Positions 7,571 to 16,649 of a stretch of 64,000 bases of DNA are shown here, piece after piece. A model generated the notes under the pieces. The model had not been told where the DNA came from. It made no database searches and saw nothing but the letters and a program-made list of their open reading frames with translations. Location: NCBI GenBank assembly GCA_001915545.1, contig MNQS01000136.1, positions 1 to 64,000 of the forward strand, given 5' to 3'. A program made the translations under genes and the position numbers. Each line of letters opens with the position of its first letter. Positions within the stretch are counted from its first letter, which is position 1. Source of the DNA: Bacteroides sp. 43_108 (lineage in GTDB: Bacteria > Bacteroidota > Bacteroidia > Bacteroidales > Bacteroidaceae).

Positions 7571-8872
7571 TTATGCCAAAATACGTTTGTCTATCACACG
7601 CTTGCTCTTGCCCTCGCTTCGCTGTATGCTGTTAGGTTCCATGAGCTTCACTTCTGCCGAGATTGAGAGTACGCTCTTCAGTCTTGCAGCGAGTCGGTTG
7701 CGCAGTTCAATCATTCTGCCGAGTTCGTCGGACAGACAGTCAGGCTTGAGCTCTACCTGCACCTCAAGTGTATCGAGATTATTCTTTCTGTCTACTATAA
7801 GCATGTATTGAGGTGCAAATTCAGGCATTTCGAGAATGACACTTTCCACCTGCGAAGGAAATACGTTGATACCTCTGATGATGAGCATGTCGTCCGTACG
7901 TCCAAGTATTCGTGTCATGCGCACGTGTGTGCGTCCGCAGTCGCATGTTCCCGGCATCAGTGATGTAAGGTCTTTTGTGCGGTAGCGAAGCAGAGGCATA
8001 CCGGTTTTGGTGAGTGTAGTGAACACCAGTTCTCCTTTTTCTCCTTCAGGTAAGCGCTCGCATGTTTCTGGATTTATTATTTCCGGATAGAAGTGGTCTT
8101 CTGCAATGTGTGTGCCGTTTTTGCATTGGCATTCGTATGCCACACCAGGGCCCATTATTTCGCTTAGTCCGTAGATGTTGTAGGCGTTTAGTCCGAGGCT
8201 TTCTTCTATTTCGTGCCTCATGTTTTCTGTCCACGGTTCGGCTCCGAAAGCTCCGATTTTAAGATTGAGGTCTTTTTTAGACATTCCCATCTTGTGCAGT
8301 GATTCCGCAAGATAGAGTGCATACGAAGGCGTGCACGCAAGACTTGTCACCTGCAGGTCGTGCAGCAGACGTATATGTTTTTCTGTGTTGCCTGTCGATG
8401 TAGGTATGACAGTTGCACCAAAGTGTTCCACTCCATAGTGTGCACCGAGTCCTCCGGTAAAAAGTCCGTATCCATAACCTACGGACATGATGTCGCCTTT
8501 AGTCATCCCGTAAGCACTCAGTGCTCTGGCAAACACTTCCTTCCATATTTCGATGTCGCGTCTTGTATAACCGACAATGGTCGGATTGCCTGTCGTTCCT
8601 GATGATGCATGTACGCGCACAATCTCAGACATAGGTGTTGCAAGGAATCCAAGAGGATAGTTGTCGCGCAGGTCCTGTTTAGTAGTGAACGGCAATTTCT
8701 CGATGTCCTCAATTGTTTGTATGTCGTCTGGCAGGAGGTCCATCTCCTGCATCTTTTTTCTATAGAATGGTGTGTTGTGGTAAACCAGTTCCACAAGCTT
8801 GTGCAGACGTTTTCCCTGAAGGTCGCTCAGTTCGTCTCTGCTCATGCATTCTTTGTTGCTGTTCCAGATCAT
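7571..8872 (-). CDS. paaK: Phenylacetate-CoA ligase (AMP-forming)
   Basis: 433 residues, the usual length for this family. It activates phenylacetate or related aryl/branched acids to their CoA thioesters with ATP, or runs the reverse reaction. The AMP-binding motif SSGTTGNPT lies near residue 90, followed by the family motifs YGLSE(I)MGPG and the C-terminal GRTDDML and FPSQVE segments. It is in the minus-strand operon with iorAB and an aminotransferase, about 97 bp after the aminotransferase and 18 bp before the ACT protein. Substrate range (phenylacetate, indoleacetate or other) cannot be told from sequence. Its paralogue at 56820 is about the same length. Confidence 0.92.
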   Translation of the reverse strand: MIWNSNKECMSRDELSDLQGKRLHKLVELVYHNTPFYRKKMQEMDLLPDDIQTIEDIEKLPFTTKQDLRDNYPLGFLATPMSEIVRVHASSGTTGNPTIVGYTRRDIEIWKEVFARALSAYGMTKGDIMSVGYGYGLFTGGLGAHYGVEHFGATVIPTSTGNTEKHIRLLHDLQVTSLACTPSYALYLAESLHKMGMSKKDLNLKIGAFGAEPWTENMRHEIEESLGLNAYNIYGLSEIMGPGVAYECQCKNGTHIAEDHFYPEIINPETCERLPEGEKGELVFTTLTKTGMPLLRYRTKDLTSLMPGTCDCGRTHVRMTRILGRTDDMLIIRGINVFPSQVESVILEMPEFAPQYMLIVDRKNNLDTLEVQVELKPDCLSDELGRMIELRNRLAARLKSVLSISAEVKLMEPNSIQRSEGKSKRVIDKRILA

Positions 8873-8969
8873 ACGAATGTTTCTTATGGTATTTTGATTT
8901 AATAAATTTGTTTAACTATCTTGCGTTTAGTTTGTTATTGCTTATATAACAGATCTAAGCTTCAGCTGT

Positions 8970-10289
8970 TCAGTCCTGTGGATGGTCTTCATGGAACTGC
9001 TTCATTCTTTCTTCCATGACCTCATACAGTTCTTCCCTCATGCGCGAAGTACAGGCTCTGACTCCGTTCTGTTCGCTTCCTGTGGTGCCAAGAGAAATGC
9101 CGCTCACACCGTAGTGCATCAGTTCCTTGACAAGCTCGCCGCTGGCCATTCCGTCATAACCTATTGTAAAGAAGAATCCGTCTGCAATCTTGTCTTTTAC
9201 GTCTTTGTCGTACACGATGTGGAAACCGTTGTCGGTGAAAATCTTCTTCATCCTTTCTGCACGTCTGGCATATTCCTTCATGTCGGATGCAAAGTCGAGC
9301 TCGCCGTCGGTCGATGCACGCATCATTTCTGCATAGGCATACTGTGTCGAAGCTGTACATCCCGAAGTAATCATGTACAGGATTGACGCAATGAACGTCG
9401 GACCGAACACTCCGGCATCGTGGTAGCGCTCTGCCAGTGCCGGAAATTCCCTGTTGAAGAGCTTGTCCGATACGCATGCCACAGCCATTCTCTGTCCTGC
9501 ATAACTGAAGATTTTCGATGCCGACAGCATCAGTATGTAGTTGTCTGTATATTTTGCCACTGTAGGCGGGTAGGGCGGAGTGAACGGTTTTCCTAAGTCG
9601 CGTCTGAAATCCATGCAGAAGTATGCCATGTCTTCCAGCACTATCGCATCGTATTTCGTTGCCAGTTCACCGATGATTGCCAGTTCGCTGTCCTCAAGAC
9701 AAATCCATGCCGGATTGTTAGGGTTGGAATATATGATGGCTGCAATGTCGCCTTTGCTCATGTAGCTCTCCAACTTCTCACGCAATGCTTCGCCGCGATA
9801 GTTGTATATGTCGAACTGTTCCCACTGAGCACCTATTATGCGGAGCTGTGATTTCTGTATAGGGAATCCGGGGTCGATGAAAAGCACCTTGTCCTTGCCC
9901 GGCTGGCACTGTGTGCATGCTATGAACGAACCGAACGAAGCCGCCACCGAACCTGTTGTAGGTATGCAGGCGCGCGGTGATACGTCGATGTCTACGAATG
10001 CCTTAACGAAGCGCGAAGCTTCGCGCTTGAGTTCAGGCACACCGTCGGCGGCCGGATACTGCGAGCCTACGCCTCTTTCAAGAGCTGCTTTCTCAGCCTC
10101 GATGCCTATGCGGTTGGCAGGAAGTCCGGGCGAACCCTGATCCATTCTTATGAAAGGTATGCCGGTCATCTCTTCCAGACGTCCCGCCACGAGGCACACT
10201 TCGCCTATGGTCGCATTCTTCAGATCCTTCACATGAAGTTCCTTGGCAACGTTGTCAACAAGTTCCTCGTTGAATACATAGTGTTTCAT
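8970..10289 (-). CDS. PLP-dependent aminotransferase (class I/II)
   Basis: 439 residues, fold-type I aminotransferase. Visible features are NPNNPAW near residue 200 (substrate/PLP region), the YDAIVLEDMAY aspartate segment and the PLP lysine in SASKIFSYAGQR at about residue 260, plus a C-terminal arginine region. Placed between iorB (13 bp) and paaK in one operon, it probably interconverts aromatic or branched amino acids and the 2-oxo acids used by IorAB. The omega-amidase at the head of the operon suggests glutamine as a possible amino donor, as in glutamine transaminase/omega-amidase couples. Exact specificity is inferred. Confidence 0.88.
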   Translation of the reverse strand: MKHYVFNEELVDNVAKELHVKDLKNATIGEVCLVAGRLEEMTGIPFIRMDQGSPGLPANRIGIEAEKAALERGVGSQYPAADGVPELKREASRFVKAFVDIDVSPRACIPTTGSVAASFGSFIACTQCQPGKDKVLFIDPGFPIQKSQLRIIGAQWEQFDIYNYRGEALREKLESYMSKGDIAAIIYSNPNNPAWICLEDSELAIIGELATKYDAIVLEDMAYFCMDFRRDLGKPFTPPYPPTVAKYTDNYILMLSASKIFSYAGQRMAVACVSDKLFNREFPALAERYHDAGVFGPTFIASILYMITSGCTASTQYAYAEMMRASTDGELDFASDMKEYARRAERMKKIFTDNGFHIVYDKDVKDKIADGFFFTIGYDGMASGELVKELMHYGVSGISLGTTGSEQNGVRACTSRMREELYEVMEERMKQFHEDHPQD

Positions 10290-10302
10290 ATTGACGCCTT
10301 TG

Positions 10303-10890
10303 CTAGATATTTTTCTTTTCTGCTTCCTCGTGTCCTATGTCGAAAGCTTTTTTGTTCATTTCGACTATGTTTTCTCCCTTTGAGGCAAACACGCGTGCCA
10401 CACTTTCTCTCAACTGCTCAACCGACAGTATTCCAAGATGTCTTGATGCGGCGCCAAGCAGCATCACGTTGGCGCATTTCGGCATCTGATGCTCCTTGGC
10501 CAGTGTCTCTATGTCTATCATCACTACGTGAGGCAGTGAATTAAGCTCGTCGGCCAGTGCCTTGTCGTCGGGATAATTGGGTATGTTCTTGAACGGCGAC
10601 GATGACGTGATAATCCATCCGTCCTTGTTGAGGTAAGGCAGATAGCGTAGAGCCTCCATCGGCTCGAGCGAAAGTATCATGTCGGCATTTCCTGTAGAGA
10701 TAAGGTCGGAAGCAATGGTTGAGTCGGAAAGACGAAGGTTTGACTGTACGTCGCCGCCCCGCTGGCTCATTCCGTGCACTTCAGCCTGTTTGAGGTTTAT
10801 TCCTGCCTGTGTTGCAGCATCACCTATGATGGTGGCTATGGAGAGGATGCCCTGTCCTCCCACGCCCGAAAGTATAATGTCCTGTTTCAT
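10303..10890 (-). CDS. iorB: Indolepyruvate oxidoreductase, beta subunit
   Basis: 195 residues, the full length of the gamma-type domain that forms IorB. It starts with the family pattern IILSGVGGQGILSIATIIG and has the downstream VHGMSQRGGDVQSNLRLS motif. With IorA it catalyses CoA-dependent oxidative decarboxylation of arylpyruvates to aryl-acetyl-CoA with ferredoxin, or the reductive reverse. It starts 9 bp after iorA ends and is followed 13 bp later by the aminotransferase, so the subunits are co-translated. Confidence 0.93.
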   Translation of the reverse strand: MKQDIILSGVGGQGILSIATIIGDAATQAGINLKQAEVHGMSQRGGDVQSNLRLSDSTIASDLISTGNADMILSLEPMEALRYLPYLNKDGWIITSSSPFKNIPNYPDDKALADELNSLPHVVMIDIETLAKEHQMPKCANVMLLGAASRHLGILSVEQLRESVARVFASKGENIVEMNKKAFDIGHEEAEKKNI

Positions 10891-10899
10891 TGTCTCCGA

Positions 10900-12501
10900 T
10901 CAGTTTTTCTTCTGTTTCAGTTTGCGGTTGAGTGTCTGTATGCATTCTCTTCTAGGTATGATGACCGACACTCCGTTGTATTCGATTTCTTCGCGTATAG
11001 TGCGCTTTATCTCTTCCATATTTTTTGGAAGCGGAACAACCACCTTGACATGCTCTGATTCAACGCCGAGTCCGAGGCAGATGGCTTCAAACTTGTTTGT
11101 ACCAGCAGAGTCCTGTCCTCCAGTCATAGCTGTTGTCAGGTTGTCCGAGATGATGACCGTTATCGAAGCCTTGTCGTTGACAGCATCGAGAAGTCCGGTC
11201 ATGCCCGAATGGGTGAATGTGGAGTCGCCGATGACGGCAATGGCCGGAAATACACCGCTGTCGGCCGCGCCCTTGGCCATGGTGATAGATGCTCCCATGT
11301 CGAGACATGTATCTATGGCGCGGAAAGGAGGCAGTGCACCGAGCGTATAGCAGCCTATGTCGGCAAATACACGAGCATCAGGATATTCCTTTACTACTTC
11401 ATTGAGTGCATTGTAGACATCGCGGTGGCCGCATCCCTGACAAAGTGCAGGCGGGCGCATCACGACATTGGCCGAAGCGTTGAAGAATCTTTCCGGTGCG
11501 CATCCGAGAGCCGTTGCCACACAGTCGGGTGTAAGTTCGCCTGTACGCGGAAGATCGCCGGTGAGTCGTCCCTTCACTGTGTAGTCGGCCGAAACCATAC
11601 CCTTTATTTCTTCTTCCACACAAGGCTGTCCGTCCTCAACAACGAGAATCTCGCTGCTGTCCTCTGCAAGCTTCTTTATGAGCTTTTCCGGCAACGGATA
11701 TTGAGTTATCTTCAGAATGTTGTATTTCTCTGCTGCTCCTGGAGTTTCCATCACGTAGTTGTAGCCTATACCGCAAGTCAGGATTCCGAGAGGTTTTTCT
11801 GCGTTTGCCTTGCTGTATGCCACGTAAGGAGATGTTTCAGCCAGACGCTCAAGTTCCGGCTGTTTCTCTATAAGCGATGCGTAGCGTCGGCGCGAGTTGG
11901 CAGGGAGGAGCACCCAGCTCGACGGATCTTTTGCACACGGGAGCGACTGCACCGGCATAGCCTCGTCGGCCACTTCGACATTGGCTCTCGAGTGTGCCAG
12001 ACGCATTGTTATTCGCATGAGTACAGGCAGTTTTTCGCGTTCGGACAGTTCGAAACCGTATTTCATCATGTCGTATGCTTCCTGCTGATTCGACGGTTCG
12101 AGCACCGGCATGAGCGAGAACTTTCCGTAGAAACGCGAGTCCTGTTCATTTTGCGACGAGTGCATCGACGGGTCGTCGGCAACAATTACAATAAGTCCCC
12201 CGTTGACTCCTGTGATGGCTGAATTGACGAAAGCATCGGCTGCTACGTTAAGTCCCACATGCTTCATGCAGGCAATGGCTCTTGCACCTGCATACGACGC
12301 ACCGAGAGCCGCTTCGACGGCTGTCTTCTCATTGGTGCACCATGTGCTGTGCAGTTTGCGTTCCTGCGCGATAGGGTTTCGCTGTATGTATTCCGTTATT
12401 TCTGTGCTGGGTGTACCAGGGTAGGCATATACACCTTTGATGCCGGCATGTATGGCACCAAGGGCGATGGCCTCGTCACCCAATAAAAGTTTCTTTTCCA
12501 T
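10900..12501 (-). CDS. iorA: Indolepyruvate oxidoreductase, alpha subunit, lacking the ferredoxin domain
   Basis: 533 residues. The N-terminal pyrimidine-binding domain begins LLLGDEAIALGAIHAG and has the YPGTPSTEI motif. The C-terminal half carries the CQGCGHRD motif and the TPP-binding stretch GDSTFTHSG…VIISDNLTTAMTGGQ. The classical IorA ends with a two-[4Fe-4S] ferredoxin domain (CxxCxxCxxxCP twice). Here the protein stops soon after VIIPRREC and no such cysteine motifs remain, so electrons must pass to a separate carrier. It is the second gene of the operon, 35 bp after the omega-amidase. Confidence 0.92.
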   Translation of the reverse strand: MEKKLLLGDEAIALGAIHAGIKGVYAYPGTPSTEITEYIQRNPIAQERKLHSTWCTNEKTAVEAALGASYAGARAIACMKHVGLNVAADAFVNSAITGVNGGLIVIVADDPSMHSSQNEQDSRFYGKFSLMPVLEPSNQQEAYDMMKYGFELSEREKLPVLMRITMRLAHSRANVEVADEAMPVQSLPCAKDPSSWVLLPANSRRRYASLIEKQPELERLAETSPYVAYSKANAEKPLGILTCGIGYNYVMETPGAAEKYNILKITQYPLPEKLIKKLAEDSSEILVVEDGQPCVEEEIKGMVSADYTVKGRLTGDLPRTGELTPDCVATALGCAPERFFNASANVVMRPPALCQGCGHRDVYNALNEVVKEYPDARVFADIGCYTLGALPPFRAIDTCLDMGASITMAKGAADSGVFPAIAVIGDSTFTHSGMTGLLDAVNDKASITVIISDNLTTAMTGGQDSAGTNKFEAICLGLGVESEHVKVVVPLPKNMEEIKRTIREEIEYNGVSVIIPRRECIQTLNRKLKQKKN

Positions 12502-12536
12502 CTATATATTCAGTTTTATTTGTTTTTCATGTCCTG

Positions 12537-13295
12537 TTATAGTGTGAAGTCGTCTGCATCATCGAGCACAGGGAACTTCTTTCTGAAAGCGTTCAGTTCG
12601 TCTATGCTTATTTCTGCCGTCACCATGTCCTGCTCGCCCTCATGGCATTCAGCCACAATGCGTCCGTAAGGGTCAATCAGCATTGTGCCTCCGCAGTAAT
12701 TGCATGCAGGGTCGCTGCCAACTCTGTTTACACCGGCCACATAACACTGGTTTTCGATGGCTCTTGCCTTGAGCAGTGCTTTCCATGCTTCGATGCGCGA
12801 TGTAGGCCAGCTTGCCACGTATATGGCCATGTCGTAGTCCTTTCTGTTGCGCGACCATGCAGGGAAACGCAGGTCGTAGCATATCTGCGGCAGGAATCTC
12901 ACACCGCCGTATTCTGTTGTCACACGTTGCCTGCCTGCTGAGAAACGCAGATGTTCGCCACCGTATGTGAAGAGATGCTTCTTGTCGTATTCCGTGAAGC
13001 TTCCGTCCGGTTTCACAAAGTAGAAGCGGTTGAAGTATTTCCCTCCGTCGTTCACGGCTATGCTGCCAGCAATGGCGCAATGACGTTTTCCTGCACATTC
13101 CTTCATCCATTCCAACGATGAAGCTTCCACCGGTTCGGCAATGCCTTCAGGCGATGTGCAGAATCCAGTAGAGAACATTTCCGGCAGAATGTAGAGATCC
13201 GATCCAGGAGCAGAATCTATGAGGCGTTCAGCCTCATCTGTGTTTGCCTTGGGATCGGCCCATATTATATTTTGTTGTATGAGCGTGATTTTCAT
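12537..13295 (-). CDS. Omega-amidase / nitrilase-family hydrolase (YafV-like)
   Basis: 252 residues from the Met at 13295, where the nitrilase fold starts (MKITLIQQNI); an upstream in-frame Met at 13322 adds only a non-conserved extension. The Glu-Lys-Cys triad is visible in LPEMFSTGF, the KKHLF segment and QICYDLRFPAW. It resembles the omega-amidases (Nit2/YafV) that hydrolyse alpha-ketoglutaramate, the by-product when glutamine is the amino donor. As first gene of the operon ahead of iorAB and an aminotransferase, that role fits well. Another short-chain amide substrate is possible. Confidence 0.87.
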   Translation of the reverse strand: MKITLIQQNIIWADPKANTDEAERLIDSAPGSDLYILPEMFSTGFCTSPEGIAEPVEASSLEWMKECAGKRHCAIAGSIAVNDGGKYFNRFYFVKPDGSFTEYDKKHLFTYGGEHLRFSAGRQRVTTEYGGVRFLPQICYDLRFPAWSRNRKDYDMAIYVASWPTSRIEAWKALLKARAIENQCYVAGVNRVGSDPACNYCGGTMLIDPYGRIVAECHEGEQDMVTAEISIDELNAFRKKFPVLDDADDFTL

Positions 13296-13401
13296 GTTTG
13301 TTCGATGTTGGTTTTCGTACATATAGTGGCAGGTGCGAGCAGAGACATATATAGAGAACTTTGTTTTATATATTCTATGCCGAACCGCATCCTATATTTT
13401 A

Positions 13402-13409
13402 CAAATATA
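13402..13409 (-). promoter_or_regulatory. Possible promoter (-7 box) of the 2-oxo-acid operon
   Basis: Minus-strand TATATTTG matches the Bacteroidales -7 consensus exactly. A TTTG lies upstream but only 16 bp away, shorter than the usual 19-21. It would give a leader of about 100 nt before the omega-amidase start. Confidence 0.35.
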
Positions 13410-13540
13410 AGAAAAATATTTTACACAAATTGCATATTGCATTATTTTAGGCTGTAAAAGCTGCAATTGTTGTGTTTTTTCATGATATTTGTTTAACATT
13501 GCAATGTAGAAGGCTGTTTTTATTTATCAAAATCATTACC

Positions 13541-14536
13541 ATGAATAGATTTTCTAGACTTTATACCCTTGCTTTAATGTTTGCAGGAGGTGTCTGGGCT
13601 TCTGCACAGGCGCCGTCAGGTCATGCAGATTCGCCTATGGTGCACGATCCTGTAATTGCGTGCGAATCCGGCAAATATTACTTGTTTTCCACCGGTCAGC
13701 GTTTGTTTTCGCTTGTATCCGACGATTTGCACGAATGGAAGTCCCCATCGAGCGTTTTCAAGGAAGTGCCTCAATGGGCCATGGACAGTGTGCCCGGATA
13801 TAAGGGACACACATGGGCTCCAGACATAATTTTCCATAATGGGCGTTACCATCTCTTTTATTCATGTTCCACTTTCGGCAAGAACACGTCTGCCATGGGG
13901 CATGCATCACGAAGTACACTTTCTACTTCTTCCGATGAACCATGGGTTGACACAGGAGCTGTGATTACGTCACATCCCGGAGACGATTACAATGCCATCG
14001 ACCCAAATGTAGTGATTGATTATGACGGCAAACCGTGGATGACGTTCGGCTCGTTTTGGGGAGGAATAAAGATGGTGCGGTTGAAGGATGACCTTTCATC
14101 TGTACTTGACGGTGAAAATCCTGTAACCCTCTGTACCCGCCTCTACACTCCGGCCGATGAAAGGCCTATGCCTAAGGAAAACTCGGTGGAGGCACCGTTC
14201 ATCATGAAACACGACGGTTATTACTATCTCTTTGTGTCCTACGACTACTGTTGCCGTGGATTGAAGAGTACATATAAGGTGGTTGTCGGTCGTTCACACA
14301 ACATCTGCGGACCTTATGTCGGTCGCGACGGACGCTCCATGCTTAAAGGAGGTGGAAGCCTGCTTATATCCGACACGCCAGAGCATGTTGCCGTAGGACA
14401 TTGTGCTGTTTACGATTTCGACGGACGTACAGTGTTCATTGCCCACGGCTACAGCAGGGAGAAGAACGGCGAGAGTCATCTTGTTGTGAAAGACATTCGG
14501 TGGAGCGATGACGGTTGGCCGGAAATAGATTCTTAA
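13541..14536 (+). CDS. Secreted GH43 glycosidase (arabinan endo-1,5-arabinanase type)
   Basis: 331 residues from the ATG at 13541, which opens a clear signal peptide (RLYTLALMFAGGVWASAQA); the longer frame upstream lacks one. The five-bladed propeller of GH43 shows the catalytic pattern: the base Asp in MVHDPV near residue 34, the aspartate in DPNVVIDYDGK and the acid Glu in NSVEAPFIMKHDGYYY. Also present are WAPDIIFHNGRYHLFYS and FGSFWGGIKM, typical of endo-arabinanases (subfamily 4/5-like). It probably cuts arabinan outside the cytoplasm, feeding the arabinose operon further along. A hairpin terminator follows at once. Confidence 0.9.
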   Translation: MNRFSRLYTLALMFAGGVWASAQAPSGHADSPMVHDPVIACESGKYYLFSTGQRLFSLVSDDLHEWKSPSSVFKEVPQWAMDSVPGYKGHTWAPDIIFHNGRYHLFYSCSTFGKNTSAMGHASRSTLSTSSDEPWVDTGAVITSHPGDDYNAIDPNVVIDYDGKPWMTFGSFWGGIKMVRLKDDLSSVLDGENPVTLCTRLYTPADERPMPKENSVEAPFIMKHDGYYYLFVSYDYCCRGLKSTYKVVVGRSHNICGPYVGRDGRSMLKGGGSLLISDTPEHVAVGHCAVYDFDGRTVFIAHGYSREKNGESHLVVKDIRWSDDGWPEIDS

Positions 14537-14547
14537 GATTTCAGATA

Positions 14548-14592
14548 ATTCCGAGGGCTCGCGATTTCTGTTGCGAGCCCTCGGAATTTTTA
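14548..14592 (+). terminator. Terminator after the GH43 gene
   Basis: A long stem, ATTCCGAGGGCTCGC paired with GCGAGCCCTCGGAAT, followed by TTTTTATT. It begins 12 bp after the stop codon. The hairpin is also part of the GAGCGCTC-type repeat (copy C). Confidence 0.8.
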
Positions 14593-14610
14593 TTGTGAGC
14601 GCCCGCGCAA
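14548..14610. repeat. GAGCGCTC-type intergenic repeat, copy C
   Basis: Shares with copies A and B the order of three GC-rich words: GGGCTCGCG, a middle GCGAGCCCTCGG, then ATTGTGAGCGCCCGCG. The spacing from GCTCGC to GAGCGC is 40 bp, as in the other copies. Here the first two words form the GH43 terminator stem. The remaining gap to the GH30 gene (about 14611-14874) shows only AT-rich DNA without a recognisable gene. Confidence 0.65.
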
Positions 14611-14874
14611 TTTTCCCTTGTCTGTTTCTTTATTTGAATGTAGCATCTTGATGGAGATTTTTTTGTATGTTCTGTGTTTTATAATAGGAAAAATACCGAA
14701 TAGAGTTATTATTTCCTAAATAATATATTTCAGTCTTGTCTTTAATCATAAATCTTGCAATTTTTGTATCATACATAAGTTATCTGCGCGTGCTTACAGC
14801 TGATGTAGATGCTGCGATGTATCTAATTATTTTGTTAGCTTTTATCATAATCATAATTTCGAATATTTCTTTTT

Positions 14875-16440
14875 ATGAACAGATTCGTTTTTTCAACATT
14901 CTTGACAGTGTCGCTGTGCAGTACTTCTTTGTGTGCTGCGGAAGATGATGCAGTTTTTCGGATAAACACTTCTGAAGAGTGCCAGACGATGGACTACTTC
15001 AGTGCTTCGGATGCCTGGAGTATGCTTAGGCTCGGACTTTGGCCTGAGGACAAGCAGAATCAGGTGGCCGACTGGTTGTTCAGCACAGAGAATGATGCCG
15101 ATGGAAAGCCTAAAGGCATAGGATTGAGTTTGTGGCGCTTCAATGTCGGTGCTGGAAGTGTGGAGCAGGGCGATGCCAGCCAGATAGGTCAGGGCACACG
15201 TACAGAATGTTTCCGCAACGCCGATGGTACGTACAACTGGGACAAGCAGGAAGGACAGCGCCGATTTCTGAAGTTGGCCAAGGAGCGCGGAGTGGAAAAC
15301 TTCTTGGCTTTCCTCAATTCTCCTCCAGTTTATTTCACTCAGAACGGGCTTGCTACTAACACCGGCCGTGGTGGTACGTTCAATCTCAAGCCTGAATGCT
15401 ATGACGATTTTGCCGTTTTCCTTGCCGATATGATTAAAGGTGTGGAGAAGCACGACGGCATAAAGTTCAATTATCTCTGTCCTGTCAATGAGCCTGACGG
15501 ACATTGGAACTGGTTGGGACCCAAGCAGGAGGGTACGCCTGCTACGGATAGGGAGATTGCAAAAGCGGTGCGACTGATAAGCAAGGAGTTCGTGAAGAGG
15601 GGCATTGACACGAAGATACTGGTCAACGAGTCGTCAGACTACCGATGTATGTTCGATGTGCATATGACCGACTGGCAGCGCGGACATCATATTCAGGCGT
15701 TCTTCAATCCGGACAGTACTGCAACTTATCTCGGTGACACCCCGAATGTCCCGAAGATGATGGTAGGACACAGCTACTGGACAAACACTCCTCTCGACAA
15801 CTTGAAGAACATCAGATGCCAACTCCGTGATTCGCTCGACAAGTATGGACTTGACTTTTGGCAGACGGAGACGTGCATAATGAGCAATGATGAAGAAATT
15901 GGCGGTGGAGGCGGTTACGACTTCACCATGAAAACGGCCCTCTATGTCGCACGCATAATCCACCACGACATCGTCTATGCCGGTGCAAAGAGCTGGCAGT
16001 GGTGGAGAGCTGTGGGCGGCGACTACAAGGATGGACTCATACGCGAATATCCAGACAAGGACGGATTGGACGGAACTGTGAAGGATTCCAAACTCATGTG
16101 GGCTCTCGGCAACTACAGCCGTTTCATCAGACCAGGGGCAAAGAGATATGCCGTTCAGGCACTGGATGAGGACGGCAATGTCGTTCCCGACGGTGAAACA
16201 GACCCTAAGGGACTTATGATGTCTGCCTATAAGAATAAAGATGGAAAATGGGTGGCTGTCATAATCAATTACGGTCGTAAGGATAGGGACGTTACTGTTT
16301 CATTGGGCAAGAAGCTTTCTGATTGGAAAGTATACAGAACTTCAGACGTCGAGGGTGAAAATCTCAAGCCTTCTGGCACATTCAAAAAAGGACAGGGCGT
16401 TGTGCCTAAGAGAAGTATCGTCACTCTCGTAAGGATGTAA
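14875..16440 (+). CDS. Secreted GH30-family glycosidase
   Basis: 521 residues with a signal peptide (FVFSTFLTVSLCSTSLCAAE). It is a (beta/alpha)8 barrel plus a C-terminal beta side domain (from about residue 420). The acid/base Glu is in CPVNEPDGHWNW (about residue 206) and the nucleophile Glu in DFWQTETC (about residue 338). GH30 includes endo-beta-1,6-galactanases, xylanases and glucosidases. With the neighbouring arabinanase and the arabinose/galactose operons, an arabinogalactan-directed activity is attractive but inferred. It is not preceded by a SusC/D pair. A strong terminator follows. Confidence 0.87.
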   Translation: MNRFVFSTFLTVSLCSTSLCAAEDDAVFRINTSEECQTMDYFSASDAWSMLRLGLWPEDKQNQVADWLFSTENDADGKPKGIGLSLWRFNVGAGSVEQGDASQIGQGTRTECFRNADGTYNWDKQEGQRRFLKLAKERGVENFLAFLNSPPVYFTQNGLATNTGRGGTFNLKPECYDDFAVFLADMIKGVEKHDGIKFNYLCPVNEPDGHWNWLGPKQEGTPATDREIAKAVRLISKEFVKRGIDTKILVNESSDYRCMFDVHMTDWQRGHHIQAFFNPDSTATYLGDTPNVPKMMVGHSYWTNTPLDNLKNIRCQLRDSLDKYGLDFWQTETCIMSNDEEIGGGGGYDFTMKTALYVARIIHHDIVYAGAKSWQWWRAVGGDYKDGLIREYPDKDGLDGTVKDSKLMWALGNYSRFIRPGAKRYAVQALDEDGNVVPDGETDPKGLMMSAYKNKDGKWVAVIINYGRKDRDVTVSLGKKLSDWKVYRTSDVEGENLKPSGTFKKGQGVVPKRSIVTLVRM

Positions 16441-16465
16441 AAGTCTTAATTCCAGTTGATAACAT

Positions 16466-16493
16466 AGGAGGCCGCAATTTGCGGCCTCTTTTT
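16466..16493 (+). terminator. Terminator after the GH30 gene
   Basis: Perfect stem GAGGCCGCA / TGCGGCCTC (16468-16476 with 16480-16488), a 3-nt loop and then a run of T. It lies about 25 bp after the stop. Confidence 0.9.
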
Positions 16494-16531
16494 CGTTTTC
16501 CAAGATTGTCTATTGTTTTAATCTGTTGTTG

Positions 16532-16539
16532 CAAAGTTA
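16532..16539 (-). promoter_or_regulatory. Promoter-like TAACTTTG facing back into the GH30 3' end
   Basis: Minus-strand TAACTTTGCAAC is a good -7 element, with the near-palindrome GTACTGTAC beside it at 16542-16550. No -33 TTTG at the right spacing and no gene downstream on that strand were found. If active it would make an antisense RNA across the GH30 terminator. Confidence 0.25.
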
Positions 16540-16649
16540 GTGTACTGTACTAATAAAGCATGTTGCCAGAGCTAACAATAAAGCGAGAGGTATTAAAATG
16601 GAAAAGATTTATTATTGGTACAAGTGAAAATGATTGTTAAGATGGGTGG

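Noticed and set aside
11209..12222. A 337-residue plus-strand open frame opposite iorA
   Set aside because: It lies entirely over a well-conserved gene on the other strand and its translation is Cys/His/Arg-rich with no domain; it is a by-product of GC-biased codon positions.
13296..13322. An upstream start for the omega-amidase adding nine residues
   Set aside because: The nitrilase fold starts at MKITLIQ and the extension is not conserved in character.
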